DNA of 40,536 nucleotides from Chitinophagales bacterium (GCA_013298955.1 JAAFJT010000036.1:1-40536); one strand, 5' to 3'. Shown: positions 26,777 to 35,759, counted from the first letter of the stretch. A program made the numbers and translations. The notes: generated from the sequence alone by a model not told the origin.

Positions 26777-28909
26777 ATGTACACACCTGAAGCACAACGC
26801 CGCCTTTTCGACTTATCAAAAAAAATCTTAAAGGATACGACTATCCCAAATCCCTTAGAAGCGGCGGCTTTAAGCACCGCTTTGAAAGAGGTTATTGTCT
26901 ATCACGAACATCGGTATTACGTCTTGGATAATCCCATCATCTCTGATTATGAGTATGATATGCTTTATAAAAAATTGCAATCTTTGGAAACGTTATATCC
27001 CAATTTGAAAACATTGGATTCACCGACACAACGCGTTTCAGATGATTTGACGGGTGCTTTTCAGTCCGTCCCGCATCAAATTCCGATGTTATCGTTGGAC
27101 AATTCTTATAATGCAATTGATTTGAACGATTTTGATGCGCAGGTCAAAAAAACGGGTTTAATTGCAACAGATGTTGAAATTGAATATTGTGTAGAACCTA
27201 AATTTGATGGTGGAACCATTGTTTTATTGTATGAAAACGATGTGTTGATACGGGCTGCAACACGCGGTGATGGCAAAAATGGAGAGGAAATGACGGCAAA
27301 TGCGCGGATGATGCGCTCGATTCCGCTGGGTGCGGCGTTTTCCAAACATGGTATTTACAAAGCAGAATTGCGCGGAGAAGCGTTGATTCGCAAGGATGTG
27401 TTTGAAAAAGTCAATAAAAAACGGGAGGAAGACGGCGAAACCTTGTTTGCAAACCCGCGCAATGCGGCAACAGGTTGTTTGCGAACCAAGCATCCTGCGG
27501 ATGTGGCGGAACGCGGTTTGGAGGCATTTGTCTATCAATTGGGTTACGCGGTGGACAAAGAGGGCAATAATCGGTTGGAAAAATTCAAAACGCACCATGA
27601 AACGATTGCGTTATTGGGCGATTTGGGTTTTAAAATCCCTGAAACGGAAACCAAAATTTGTAAAAATATCGCAGAAGTGAGCGATTTTTGCAACGAATGG
27701 CAAGAAAAAAGAGACCGTTATGGATATGAAATTGATGGAATGGTGGTGAAAGTCAATGATTTAGCGACTCAAAACCGTTGTGGATTCACGAGTCATCATC
27801 CGAGATGGGCAGTTGCGTTCAAATTCAAGGCGAAACAAGCCACTTCAAAGTTGTTAAATATTGAATATCAAGTGGGGAAAGTGGGTTCGGTTACGCCTGT
27901 GGCGAAATTGGAACCGGTGCAATTGGCGGGCGTGACGGTTTCGTCGGTTTCGCTGCACAATGAGGATTTTATTCGGTCGAAAGATTTGCGGATTGGCGAT
28001 ACGGTTTTGGTCGAAAGGGCGGGCGATGTGATTCCGTATATCGTCAAAGCGATGGAAGAATTGCGCGATGGAACAGAAAAAGCAGTTGAATTTCCAAAGT
28101 TTTGTCCTGTAAATACCCAAGAAAAAGTTAAATTAGTACGCACAGGCACTGAAGCGGCTTGGCGATGTCCAAATTGCACTTGTGGGATGCAGGATATGCA
28201 GCGCATGATTCACCACGTTTCCAAAGACGCGATGGACATGGAAGGGTTGAGCGAATCGACGGTTCGGCGGTTTCAACAAGTGGGTTGGTTGAAAAATATT
28301 TCAGATTTTTATCAATTGGATTATGCTAAAATAGCAAAATTGGATGGTTTTGGCAAACGTTCTGCGGAAAATATTCAAAAGGCAGTCGAAAAAGCGAAGC
28401 AAAATCCGATTCAACGCGTTTTATACAGTTTGTGCATTCATCATTTGGGTCGAAAAGTATCGAAATTGTTAGCGGCGGAACTTGGGCATGTGGTGGAATT
28501 GAAAGATTGGGATTTGGCGCGGTTTACGGCTATCAAAGATGTTGGACCTGTGGTCGCGGCGAATGTGATTGCTTGGTTTGAAAACGAAAAAAATATTGCG
28601 ATTTTAAAAGAAATGGAAGTTCTGGGCGTTAATATGAAGCCGACGGCGGAAGATGCGAAACCGGCGGTAGCGACCGATGGCGTACTCGCGGGGAAAACGA
28701 TTCTTTTCACGGGTGCGCTGACGCAATATACGCGGGAAACGGCGGAAAAAGCAGCCGCCGCAGCAGGTGCGACGATTGCTTCAGGCGTGAGTGCGAAGTT
28801 GAATATTTTGGTAGCGGGCGAAAAAGCGGGGTCAAAATTGAAAAAAGCACAGACCCTCGGAACAGTGCAAATCCTTTCGGAACAAGCATTTATAGACTTG
28901 TTGAATTAG
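26777..28909 (+). CDS. ligA: NAD-dependent DNA ligase
   Basis: LigA seals nicks in DNA using NAD+. In this 710-residue protein domain Ia shows YHEHRYYVLDNPIISDYEYD. The adenylation lysine is Lys142 in VEPKFDG, with TRGDGKNGEE and GMVVKVND following. The OB fold reads HPRWAVAFKF...VGSVTPVAKLEPV. HhH motifs follow (LDGFGKRSAENI, IKDVGPVVAANV), then a C-terminal BRCT domain (GKTILFTGAL). The zinc finger is unusual: CPVN (443-446) replaces CPxC, and the second half is RCPNCTCGMQ, with cysteines 464, 467 and 469. Four cysteines remain but in shifted positions. Confidence 0.96.
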   Translation: MYTPEAQRRLFDLSKKILKDTTIPNPLEAAALSTALKEVIVYHEHRYYVLDNPIISDYEYDMLYKKLQSLETLYPNLKTLDSPTQRVSDDLTGAFQSVPHQIPMLSLDNSYNAIDLNDFDAQVKKTGLIATDVEIEYCVEPKFDGGTIVLLYENDVLIRAATRGDGKNGEEMTANARMMRSIPLGAAFSKHGIYKAELRGEALIRKDVFEKVNKKREEDGETLFANPRNAATGCLRTKHPADVAERGLEAFVYQLGYAVDKEGNNRLEKFKTHHETIALLGDLGFKIPETETKICKNIAEVSDFCNEWQEKRDRYGYEIDGMVVKVNDLATQNRCGFTSHHPRWAVAFKFKAKQATSKLLNIEYQVGKVGSVTPVAKLEPVQLAGVTVSSVSLHNEDFIRSKDLRIGDTVLVERAGDVIPYIVKAMEELRDGTEKAVEFPKFCPVNTQEKVKLVRTGTEAAWRCPNCTCGMQDMQRMIHHVSKDAMDMEGLSESTVRRFQQVGWLKNISDFYQLDYAKIAKLDGFGKRSAENIQKAVEKAKQNPIQRVLYSLCIHHLGRKVSKLLAAELGHVVELKDWDLARFTAIKDVGPVVAANVIAWFENEKNIAILKEMEVLGVNMKPTAEDAKPAVATDGVLAGKTILFTGALTQYTRETAEKAAAAAGATIASGVSAKLNILVAGEKAGSKLKKAQTLGTVQILSEQAFIDLLN

Positions 28910-28998
28910 GAATGAAGGAATTTTAAGAAATCAAGGATTCCTTTTGGGAATATTTACAAAAAAAGCGTCCTTGATTTCTTAAAATTCCTTCATTCCTA
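28907..28998. repeat. 31-bp-arm inverted repeat overlapping the ligA stop codon
   Basis: Arms 28907-28937 and 28968-28998 are exact complements (TAGGAATGAAGGAATTTTAA.. ) around a 30-base loop. The left arm starts with the ligA stop codon. It can act as a terminator because a T-run follows the right arm at 29000-29006. Confidence 0.92.
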
Positions 28999-29005
28999 CT
29001 TTTTT

Positions 29006-29161
29006 TCAACGCTTTCCAAAACTTGTTTCACAGAACAATCCGTCAAGATAGCTTTTTTCATAAACGGTCAATTTTGAAACAAATTTAACGTTTTCGGTTT
29101 CAAGCAATTCTACCAATTCGTTTACAAAATCTTGAATCAAACACGATAGAATCAGAGAAAA
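29006..29161 (-). pseudogene. Short gene remnant, unknown family
   Basis: An open minus-strand frame without ATG reads IQDFVNELVELLETENVKFV then SKLTVYEKSYLDGLFCETSF GKR and stops at 29006. The composition is protein-like, and it is bounded upstream by the palindrome at 29170-29201. I read it as the C-terminal tail of a lost gene. Family not recognised. Confidence 0.35.
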
Positions 29162-29169
29162 TTAAACGC

Positions 29170-29201
29170 AAAGTGCGGCAAGTTGCAACTTGCCGCGCTT
29201 T
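29170..29201. repeat. AAAGTGCGGCAAGTT palindrome
   Basis: Fifteen-base arms with one mismatch surround loop GC. The core GTGCGGCAAG is shared with the palindrome at 35694-35722. Together with the 28907-28998 repeat and the remnant it fills the gap 28910-29254. Confidence 0.8.
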
Positions 29202-29254
29202 ACGGGAAAACGAGGCTTATATCGTCTTTTTCACTCGCGCAAGCGTTCAAATAG

Positions 29255-29641
29255 CTATTTTATAAAAGGATTTTTTTTCGCTTCGATGCTCAGTGTTGCA
29301 TGTGGCACAGCGCGCAAACGGTCTTTGGGAATTAATTTTCCTGTTGCCCGACAAATGCCATATAATTTATTTTGAATCCGAATTAACGCATTTTCCAAAT
29401 GCTGAATATATTTTTCTTGGCGGGCTGCCATAGAAGAAATCAGTTCATTTTCACTCACCAAAGCCCCGTCATCCAGTGCCTTGATTTTAGCATCAGGATT
29501 CATAGACATGTCTCTTAATTGCGATGAATAAAAATTTAACTCATGCTGTGCTTTTTGAAGTTTATGCTCGATGAGGGCGCGAAATTCGCTCAAATCATCG
29601 TCGTTGTAACGGCTGACGGCATTTTGTATCATATAACGCAA
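29255..29641 (-). CDS. TraR/DksA family protein
   Basis: The 128-residue protein has a long helical N-terminal half (a coiled-coil hairpin like that of DksA, about residues 15-95) and the C-terminal signature YGICRATGKLIPKDRLRAVP. DksA proteins bind in the RNA polymerase secondary channel and adjust promoters with ppGpp. Only one of the four zinc-finger cysteines (in GICRATGKL) remains, as is common in Bacteroidota relatives, so the globular part probably folds without zinc. MIQNAVSRYNDDD at 29632 is a possible alternative start. Confidence 0.85.
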   Translation of the reverse strand: MRYMIQNAVSRYNDDDLSEFRALIEHKLQKAQHELNFYSSQLRDMSMNPDAKIKALDDGALVSENELISSMAARQEKYIQHLENALIRIQNKLYGICRATGKLIPKDRLRAVPHATLSIEAKKNPFIK

Positions 29642-30368
29642 GTTTTAGTTGTAAACAAAAATGGTTCGTAAAGATTTACACATATAAATAAAAATAATAT
29701 TTATTTTACATGCAAGGTTAAATATTTGCAAATGTAATCATATTTGCATCAATACGTAACCTTTTTTTCCCAAAAAAATCAAAAAAAATACCTTTTTCTA
29801 AAAAAATTAGTTGGCACAATGTGTGAGTGGATTGGTAGGTTGGTTTGTTCTTAGGTTTTGCTTTCAAAGTTGTTACCGCGCTAATAACGCCGAAATAAAA
29901 ATACAATTGTAAAACTAAAAAAAAAATTTTTTTGCGTTAAAATATTGATTTTTAACGTATTCGATAAATAGACATTCTAAAAACAAATTGAATAGTCAAA
30001 TTTACTATGTCACAGAAAACAGTATTTTTAAAGCATGAAAACATTACGGCATCGTATTTGCAAAATGTTTTCCTGTACAAGTTAATCCACAGAGCTGTTT
30101 TACACCGTTCGATAACCAAAATGACTCCCTCCACCTTGATTTTTGGTTTCCGACCTTTCATAGTAAATCAATTTTTGATTTGAAGTCTCAACTATGCTGT
30201 CATGGCATGGAACTCTTTCCTATTGATTGAACAAATTTTGTTTTAAAAAAATTAAGAAAACAACAGGAAACAACGACAATACAATTTTTATCAAAATCAT
30301 CTATGAATACTATGCGAAACTTATTATTCGATTGCAATTATTTAATCATCTTACAATACAACTTTACA
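29642..30368. other. Long gap of 727 bases without a supported gene
   Basis: The left 300 bases are AT-rich. A minus-strand frame at 29952-30161 (MKGRKPKIKVEGVILVIERC..) has no recognisable family and may be the eroded end of a mobile-element gene. No hairpin of the kinds seen elsewhere was found, which makes this gap an exception in the window. Confidence 0.4.
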
Positions 30369-31016
30369 ATGAAAACTTTACGAATCTTACCAATTATTAT
30401 TTATTTTTTAACCTATTTTTCCAATATTTTGACGGCACAAGCACCACAATATATTGAAAAATATAAAACATTAGCTCAAAAAGAGATGTTGCGGTCAGGC
30501 GTTCCTGCCAGTATCATTTTGGGACAGGCGATATTGGAATCCGCCGCAGGTACTTCCGATTTAGCCAAAAAAAGCCATAATCATTTTGGCATCAAGGCGA
30601 GTGGCAGTTGGAAAGGACGCACCGTGCAAGCACAAGATGATGACCCTACTCCATCAACATTCCGCGCTTATGACCATGTAGAAGCGTCTTATCTTGACCA
30701 CACAGACCACCTCAAAGGGTCGGGCAATTATGATAAATTGTTTAAATTGGGTAGCACCGATTATAAAGGTTGGGCAAATGGTTTGAAAGCAGGTGGTTAT
30801 GCGACACGGGCAGATTATGCAGCAGCGTTGATTCGGGTGATTGAGGAAAATGATTTAAAAAAATACGATTTGCCCAATTCTTTTTCGACAACTAGTAAAA
30901 AAACAAATGATTATATTGTCAATATGGGTGCAGACGCAACTATATCTGGAAATGAATCCACCAAAGGGGCGCAAAAAGCGAATACCAAAGGAGAAGTTTT
31001 TATTGAAGTAAAATGA
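30369..31016 (+). CDS. Secreted GH73-type glucosaminidase
   Basis: From MKTLRILPIIIYFLTYFSNI LTAQ (start 30369, signal peptide) the product has 215 residues. The catalytic domain shows GVPASIILGQAILESAAGTS, where the Glu of ILES is the expected general acid. It continues KKSHNHFGIK and FRAYDHVEASYLDHTDHL, ending with GGYATRADYAAALIRVIEEN. This is the FlgJ/LytD-like fold that cleaves the peptidoglycan glycan strand. The C-terminal 45 residues are low-complexity and lack the LysM repeats found in many relatives. The upstream in-frame ATG at 30303 would spoil the signal peptide. Confidence 0.9.
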   Translation: MKTLRILPIIIYFLTYFSNILTAQAPQYIEKYKTLAQKEMLRSGVPASIILGQAILESAAGTSDLAKKSHNHFGIKASGSWKGRTVQAQDDDPTPSTFRAYDHVEASYLDHTDHLKGSGNYDKLFKLGSTDYKGWANGLKAGGYATRADYAAALIRVIEENDLKKYDLPNSFSTTSKKTNDYIVNMGADATISGNESTKGAQKANTKGEVFIEVK

Positions 31017-31024
31017 AATGGGAT

Positions 31025-31108
31025 GGTTTGAATGAGGGTTTTTAGGATTAAATTAGGATTAAGGCAGGATGCAATCCTAATTTAATCCTACAAATCCTCA
31101 TTCAAACC
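31025..31108. repeat. 36-bp-arm inverted repeat between convergent genes
   Basis: Arms 31025-31060 and 31073-31108 (GGTTTGAATGAGG..) have two mismatches; the arm contains AGGATTAAATTAGGATT, itself a near tandem repeat. It spans almost the whole gap between the glucosaminidase and the convergent TPR gene and can act as a bidirectional terminator. Confidence 0.9.
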
Positions 31109-31111
31109 GTA

Positions 31112-32089
31112 TTATTTACTGCCTTCTGTGCAATGTCTGCGAAATAAGAGTCCAACTTCATCATCATATTTTTCGGTGAAACCATGTCGCAATGCTTTCG
31201 CAAAATCATTACAACTCGCCGATTTATCGCCCATGCTCATCAAAAGCATCCCGCGATTGCGATAGGCATACGCATTTTGCGGCAATAATGCTACGGAACG
31301 ATTCATATCTGCCAAAGCTGAGTCGTATTCTTGCAAATTAAATTTGGCTAAACCGCGATTACTCAACGAAATAGCTTCGTTAGGTTCGCTTGCAAGCACT
31401 ATATTGTATTGTTCAACGGCTTCTTGGTACAAATTCATATTCATATACGCATAACCCATATCTGCTCGAATGGAGATATTCTTAGGCTCAATTTCCAAAA
31501 TGCGTTTTAAAAACATCAAGGCTTCCGAACCGCGATTCATCCGATTGAGGATATTGCTGACATTACTGAGCGTTGCCACAAAATTGCCATCTAATCGATA
31601 GGCTTCCAAATAGTCCAAATACGCACCTTGTAAATCATTGCGCATGGATTTGGCATTGCCGCGATTGTTGAAAACGTAAATCCGCATCATCGTATCCTGA
31701 CAATACCGCAACGCCATATTATAATCATTAATCGATTTTTCGGGTTCATTGATATTAAAAAAAAGAATAGCGCGAGATAGGTAGGCATCAAAAAATTGGG
31801 GCGTTAACGCAATGGATTTATTGTAATCCGATAAGGCTTTATCCCCCTCATGAATCATCATATGAGCCTGCCCGCGATAGAAATAATACTTCGCTTCATC
31901 TGGCTGCATACCAATAATTTGAGTATATAACTGAATCGTTCTCAAATAGTTACCCTTACTAGATGCACTACTGGCTTGTTGCAACAAGGGGAGTACATTT
32001 TGGGTATTGGGCGGGCTGTTTTGTGCAAAAAGGGCATTGCAAGCCATGTACAAAACTGCACACAAGGTGCTGAAAAAGGGTGCCTTCAT
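31112..32089 (-). CDS. Exported TPR-repeat protein
   Basis: The 325-residue protein has a signal peptide (MKAPFFSTLCAVLYMACNAL FAQ) followed by about seven tetratricopeptide repeats from residue 32 to 310. Examples are AKYYFYRGQAHMMIHEGDKA LSDYNKSI and AISLSNRGLAKFNLQEYDSA LADMNRSV. TPR arrays are protein-binding scaffolds; with export it should work in the periplasm or at the outer membrane. No enzymatic domain is present. It is monocistronic, so the partner cannot be named. Confidence 0.85.
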   Translation of the reverse strand: MKAPFFSTLCAVLYMACNALFAQNSPPNTQNVLPLLQQASSASSKGNYLRTIQLYTQIIGMQPDEAKYYFYRGQAHMMIHEGDKALSDYNKSIALTPQFFDAYLSRAILFFNINEPEKSINDYNMALRYCQDTMMRIYVFNNRGNAKSMRNDLQGAYLDYLEAYRLDGNFVATLSNVSNILNRMNRGSEALMFLKRILEIEPKNISIRADMGYAYMNMNLYQEAVEQYNIVLASEPNEAISLSNRGLAKFNLQEYDSALADMNRSVALLPQNAYAYRNRGMLLMSMGDKSASCNDFAKALRHGFTEKYDDEVGLLFRRHCTEGSK

Positions 32090-32196
32090 TTTTAGGATGG
32101 AGTTTTTAAAACGTAGTACAAAGTATATTTTTAAACAGAACGCCTAATGTAGGATGAAGTTTTGATTTTTGCAACTTTTTAACTTGGATTTTTTTC

Positions 32197-32273
32197 ACTT
32201 AGTTTTTTTGGATTCATTGGATTCATCGGGCTTTTTTGTCGAAAAAAATCTAATGAATTCAAAATATCTAAGT
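32197..32273. repeat. Imperfect inverted repeat between divergent TPR and rplY genes
   Basis: Arms 32197-32223 and 32247-32273 (ACTTAG.......GATTCATTgGATT) match with about six mismatches. It is the most decayed inverted repeat of the window, in the 326-base gap 32090-32415. Confidence 0.6.
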
Positions 32274-32344
32274 TGAAAAAACTAAATTTTGAATAAAAAC
32301 TACTTTTTTACATCCTTTTTCACCCTAATGCATTCAAAAAAGTA

Positions 32345-32352
32345 TATCTTTG
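32345..32352 (+). promoter_or_regulatory. Putative -7 box TATCTTTG of rplY
   Basis: TATCTTTGCG matches the Bacteroidota -7 consensus, 64 bases before the rplY ATG. No clear TTTG lies at the expected -33 position. Confidence 0.6.
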
Positions 32353-32415
32353 CGCGTCTTTTTTCAGGGAAAGACGTTCTATCATTATCTCAATCATATC
32401 AGAGATTTATTTACA

Positions 32416-33003
32416 ATGGAAGTGATTCAAATTAGCGGTACGCCGCGCACTGCTTTGGGCAAAAAAGGCACGAAAGCAGACCGTAATAGCGGTGTTATCC
32501 CTTGCGTTTTATATGGTGGTAAAGAAAATGTGCACTTCACGACAACCGTGAAAGATGTCCGCCCCCTTATCTACACGCCTCAATTTAGATTGGCGGAAGC
32601 GACAATTGACGGCAAAACGCACAGAGCAATCCTTAAATCAGTGCAATATCATCCTGCATCAGAAGCGATTTTGCACATTGACTTTTTGGAATTAACGCCA
32701 AATGTGCCAGTAAGTGTGGATGTGCCTATCACGTTGATTGGGCAATCGCCAGGGGTGAAATTGGGTGGAAAATTGATTCAAAGCATGCGCCGCGTAAAGG
32801 TGAAATGTACGCCTGAATCGATGGTCGATCATTTGGATTTGAGTGTTGCCAATTTAGATTTGGGTCAAACCAATCGGGTGAAAAATATTATTGTGCCTGC
32901 GGGCGTAGAAGTGATGATGTCTCCCAGTATTCCTGTGGCGTTGGTGGAAATCCCCCGTGCCTTGCGGAGTGCGCAAGCGGAGGAGAAAAAAGGCAAAAAA
33001 TAA
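32416..33003 (+). CDS. rplY: Ribosomal protein L25/general stress protein Ctc
   Basis: The protein binds 5S rRNA in the large subunit. From MEVIQISGTPRTALGKKGTK it has 195 residues: the N-terminal L25 barrel (GVIPCVLYGGKENVHFTT) and the C-terminal TL5/Ctc domain (HIDFLELTPNVPVSVDVPIT, GVKLGGKLIQSMRRVKVKCT PESM). The long Ctc form is usual in Bacteroidota. The frame opens at 32350, but the family start and promoter position select 32416. A terminator follows at once. Confidence 0.95.
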   Translation: MEVIQISGTPRTALGKKGTKADRNSGVIPCVLYGGKENVHFTTTVKDVRPLIYTPQFRLAEATIDGKTHRAILKSVQYHPASEAILHIDFLELTPNVPVSVDVPITLIGQSPGVKLGGKLIQSMRRVKVKCTPESMVDHLDLSVANLDLGQTNRVKNIIVPAGVEVMMSPSIPVALVEIPRALRSAQAEEKKGKK

Positions 33004-33029
33004 TTTTTTCTTTCATAAATTATGCTGCC

Positions 33030-33060
33030 AAGTGCATCCATTCCTACAATGGATGCACTT
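33030..33060 (+). terminator. Rho-independent terminator of rplY
   Basis: Perfect 13-bp stem AAGTGCATCCATT/AATGGATGCACTT with loop CCTAC, followed by TTT. Confidence 0.85.
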
Positions 33061-33085
33061 TTTGCCCTCTAAAAACCTCTTGGTA

Positions 33086-33778
33086 TTAATTATTTTTCCG
33101 CCGTACCACCCCCAATAGCACCTGATAAGACAACGAACCCACAAGTACCAAACCCTTTAAATCCGATTGATACGTAACATTCGTTGCTGCCAAGCGAAAT
33201 TGAATTCCCTGTTCGAGTTCCCCCCCATAGCGTTCCTGCGGTGGAAGATCGATTTTTTTACAAATTTTATAATCCACACTCAAACCGCCCACCCAATGGT
33301 AATTCACCCTACGCAAAACATTTTTGGTCGATGGATACGTTTTTAAATCGGGTTCAATTTCTATAATTTCCAACACGCCGCGCCCCAAAAAGGGCGTAAT
33401 CCGCCATTTGGTTTTATCCAATATGGCATATCCGTACATCGCCTGCCCCGAAGTATAGGTGAGGGGCAGCCCACTTGGACGAATAATACCGTTATCATCC
33501 AGCGATTTTAACAAGTAATGATTGAAAAAAAGGTCACCGCTCATGTCGAAAAGGACTTGATGCCGATGATAATGAATTTTAAAAGCGAGGGGCAGTAGAG
33601 GCATCAATCGGTCAAAATAAGTATTCAAATTGCCGCCCAAGTAGATTCCACCACTGCCAATTGCCATTGAAGCGCGCCATGGACTTATTTGTAAAAAATG
33701 GGTATCCAATGTGTTTTGTGCCAAACAAAGGTTTAAAAACAACAAATAACCATAAGTAAGTATTCTTTTTTTTAACAT
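33086..33778 (-). CDS. Putative outer-membrane protein, unknown family
   Basis: The 230-residue protein has a signal peptide (MLKKRILTYGYLLFLNLCLA Q). Its body shows alternating polar/aromatic strands (SGGIYLGGNLNTYFDRL, HHRHQVLFDMSGDLFFNHYL, LVLVGSLSYQVLLGV), as in small beta-barrels of Bacteroidota. It ends in a short basic tail VVRRKNN rather than the terminal aromatic typical of Bam substrates, so the barrel call is tentative. No operon partner is present. Confidence 0.6.
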   Translation of the reverse strand: MLKKRILTYGYLLFLNLCLAQNTLDTHFLQISPWRASMAIGSGGIYLGGNLNTYFDRLMPLLPLAFKIHYHRHQVLFDMSGDLFFNHYLLKSLDDNGIIRPSGLPLTYTSGQAMYGYAILDKTKWRITPFLGRGVLEIIEIEPDLKTYPSTKNVLRRVNYHWVGGLSVDYKICKKIDLPPQERYGGELEQGIQFRLAATNVTYQSDLKGLVLVGSLSYQVLLGVVRRKNN

Positions 33779-34098
33779 GTAATTGCAAATAAAGAATGAA
33801 TATTTCAGTAAATTAACAAAAAAATTAACAAAAAAGAAAAAATTTAGTTGTCAGAAAAAAATTTAAATAATCGATATAACGCTTGGCGATTTGAAACCTT
33901 CTTTCTATTAGATAGATAGTCAACACTTAGTAGGGATGCTTTTTTGTCGATTTTTAACTGAACCCGCTTATTTTCATTTTTTACAAAAAAAAAGCATTTT
34001 TTATTTTTTTTATCGAAAAAACCTGTATCTTTGCGCGGATTTTGAGGAACACGCTTCAAGGACTAAAATCATCAGCCACCACCAAATCAGTACAATTC
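33779..34098. other. AT-rich gap before tRNA-Leu with its promoter box
   Basis: The only supported signal is TATCTTTG at 34026-34033, a -7 box about 66 bases before the tRNA. A minus-strand frame at 33844-34059 is Lys/Phe-rich low complexity and overlaps this box, so it is not called as a gene. Confidence 0.5.
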
Positions 34099-34180
34099 GC
34101 GGGTGTGGCGAAATTGGTAGCCGTACCAGACTTAGGATCTGGCGCTGAAAGGCATGGGGGTTCGAGTCCCTCCACCCGCA
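34099..34180 (+). tRNA. tRNA-Leu, anticodon TAG
   Basis: The acceptor stem GCGGGTG pairs with CACCCGC (34173-34179), followed by discriminator A at 34180. The anticodon arm CCAGA-CTTAGGA-TCTGG places TAG at 34133-34135. A long variable arm and GGGGGTTCGAGTCCCTC T-arm mark a class II tRNA. CCA is not encoded. It reads CUA and related leucine codons. Confidence 0.95.
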
Positions 34181-34203
34181 CTAAATAGCTAAGAAAAACG
34201 AAT

Positions 34204-34238
34204 AAAAATGCGTCTGTTTTCACAATAGACGCATTTTT
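34204..34238 (+). terminator. Terminator after tRNA-Leu
   Basis: Perfect 12-bp stem AAAAATGCGTCT/AGACGCATTTTT with an 11-base loop and extra T, just before the trigger-factor gene. Confidence 0.8.
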
Positions 34239-34271
34239 TGTAATGTATCATTTTAAAATTATCATCCAAAG

Positions 34272-35663
34272 ATGGCAAAAGTCGTTAAAACAGATATTGA
34301 TTCGCTGACCGCTCAACTCAGCGTGATGCTCGATACGGCGGATTACGCGCCCAAAGTTCAATCCGAAATCAAAAAATATAGTAGCCAAGCTGCCATTAAA
34401 GGCTTCAGACCCGGCAAAACGCCACCTAACATGATTAAAAGAATGTATGGTACGTCGTTTTTGACCGATATTGTCAATAAGAAGATTGAAGATACGTTGA
34501 ATGATTATTTGAAAGAAGCGAATTTGAATTTACTCGGTCGCCCTGTTTTGTCGCCGACGCAACCCAAATCCAATCTTTCGATGAATAATATGCCTGATTT
34601 GACTTATAATTTTGAAATTGGGGTTGCTCCGACGTTTGAAGTGCATGGTTTGAAAGATATGCCTTTTAATCGTTATGCGGTAAAAGTAGATAAAGACGAA
34701 GTGGATAAAGAATTGGAGAATTTGTGCAAACGCATGAGTGAAAAAGTGCAAGTGACTTCGGATTTCCAAGATAAAGATATGTTGAAAATCAAAGCGACTG
34801 CAACAATCGGGGGACACACGACCGAATTTAGCATTTTGCATGAGATGTTGACGCATTCGGCGCATTTGGCAATCGCAGGAAAAGCGATTGGCGAATCTTT
34901 TGAGTGCAATTTGTATGATTTTGAAAAAGATTCCTCCGTTGAACACGCTGAACAGTATTTGATGCAATTGCCGAAAGGGACTAAAATGGAAACGCCTTAT
35001 TATACGGCGGAAATCGTGGAAGTCTCTCGTCAAGTGCCTGCGGCGTTGGGAGAAGCGTTGTATGACAAGGCTTTTGGAGTGGGTATCGCTAAAACAGAGG
35101 CAGATGCCCGCGATATTTTGTCCGAAGCATTGGCTCAAAAGTATCAACCAAATGTAGAAGGGATGTTATTGCGCGATATTCAAACGGCTTTGATGGCTGA
35201 AAATCAATTTGCTTTGCCTGATTCGTATTTGAAATTGTTGTTGAAAACATCGGATAAGAAAAATACAGAAGCGTTGATTGAGAAAGATTATGAAAATTTT
35301 GCAAATAATATGCGCTGGATGTTGATTCGCAATCAACTGTGCGATGATTTTAATATTAAAATTTCAGAACAAGATTTGCGCAATTATTATGGTGCGCGGA
35401 TTCGTGGCTATCTCGGCGGACAAGCGAATGAGCAGTTAGAACGGTCTTTGACCGACCGTGTATTGAGCGATGAGAAGCAAAAAGAAGAATTATTTGAAGA
35501 AGTATTGATGGAACATGTGTTTTTCAATATGAAAAAAGTGGCGAAAATCAATGCAGTCCCTGTTTCTGTAGCTGAATTTGAAACGATTTCGGCAAATGCG
35601 CGTTTGGAGGCGGCGAAAGCACGCGGCGAGGTGGTTGAAGCAGAAACAGAAATGGCTGTTTAA
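34272..35663 (+). CDS. tig: Trigger factor
   Basis: This ribosome-associated chaperone holds nascent chains at the tunnel exit. The 463-residue protein has the ribosome-binding signature IKGFRPGKTPPNMIKRMYG at about residues 38-56, a central domain (about 150-250) and a long helical C-terminal arm region. The central part (LKIKATATIGGHTTEFSI..) does not show a clear FKBP active-site pattern, so prolyl isomerase activity is uncertain, as in many Bacteroidota. It is not followed by clpP/clpX as in many bacteria. Confidence 0.92.
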   Translation: MAKVVKTDIDSLTAQLSVMLDTADYAPKVQSEIKKYSSQAAIKGFRPGKTPPNMIKRMYGTSFLTDIVNKKIEDTLNDYLKEANLNLLGRPVLSPTQPKSNLSMNNMPDLTYNFEIGVAPTFEVHGLKDMPFNRYAVKVDKDEVDKELENLCKRMSEKVQVTSDFQDKDMLKIKATATIGGHTTEFSILHEMLTHSAHLAIAGKAIGESFECNLYDFEKDSSVEHAEQYLMQLPKGTKMETPYYTAEIVEVSRQVPAALGEALYDKAFGVGIAKTEADARDILSEALAQKYQPNVEGMLLRDIQTALMAENQFALPDSYLKLLLKTSDKKNTEALIEKDYENFANNMRWMLIRNQLCDDFNIKISEQDLRNYYGARIRGYLGGQANEQLERSLTDRVLSDEKQKEELFEEVLMEHVFFNMKKVAKINAVPVSVAEFETISANARLEAAKARGEVVEAETEMAV

Positions 35664-35693
35664 GATACCTAAATGATTTTAAATTCGAGCATA

Positions 35694-35722
35694 ACGTGCG
35701 GCAAGTTGAGCTTGCCGCACGT
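35694..35722. repeat. ACGTGCGGCAAG palindrome after trigger factor
   Basis: Twelve-base perfect arms with loop TTGAG are preceded by AATTCGAGCATA. The preceding word and core recur degraded at about 4860-4885, and the core alone at 29170-29201. Confidence 0.8.
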
Positions 35723-35759
35723 CTTTCCACTTGAAGGCACCAATAAAAATACACCTTTT

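Noticed and set aside
29952-30161. Minus-strand 69-residue frame as a gene or transposase remnant
   Set aside because: No motif of a transposase family could be seen; the weak resemblance depended on the frame chosen.
33844-34059. Minus-strand 71-residue frame before tRNA-Leu
   Set aside because: Lys/Phe-rich low complexity in an AT-rich region that contains the tRNA promoter box.
34530-35147. 205-residue minus-strand frame inside trigger factor
   Set aside because: It is antisense to a conserved gene, with shadow-type composition (His, Arg, Phe, Ile).
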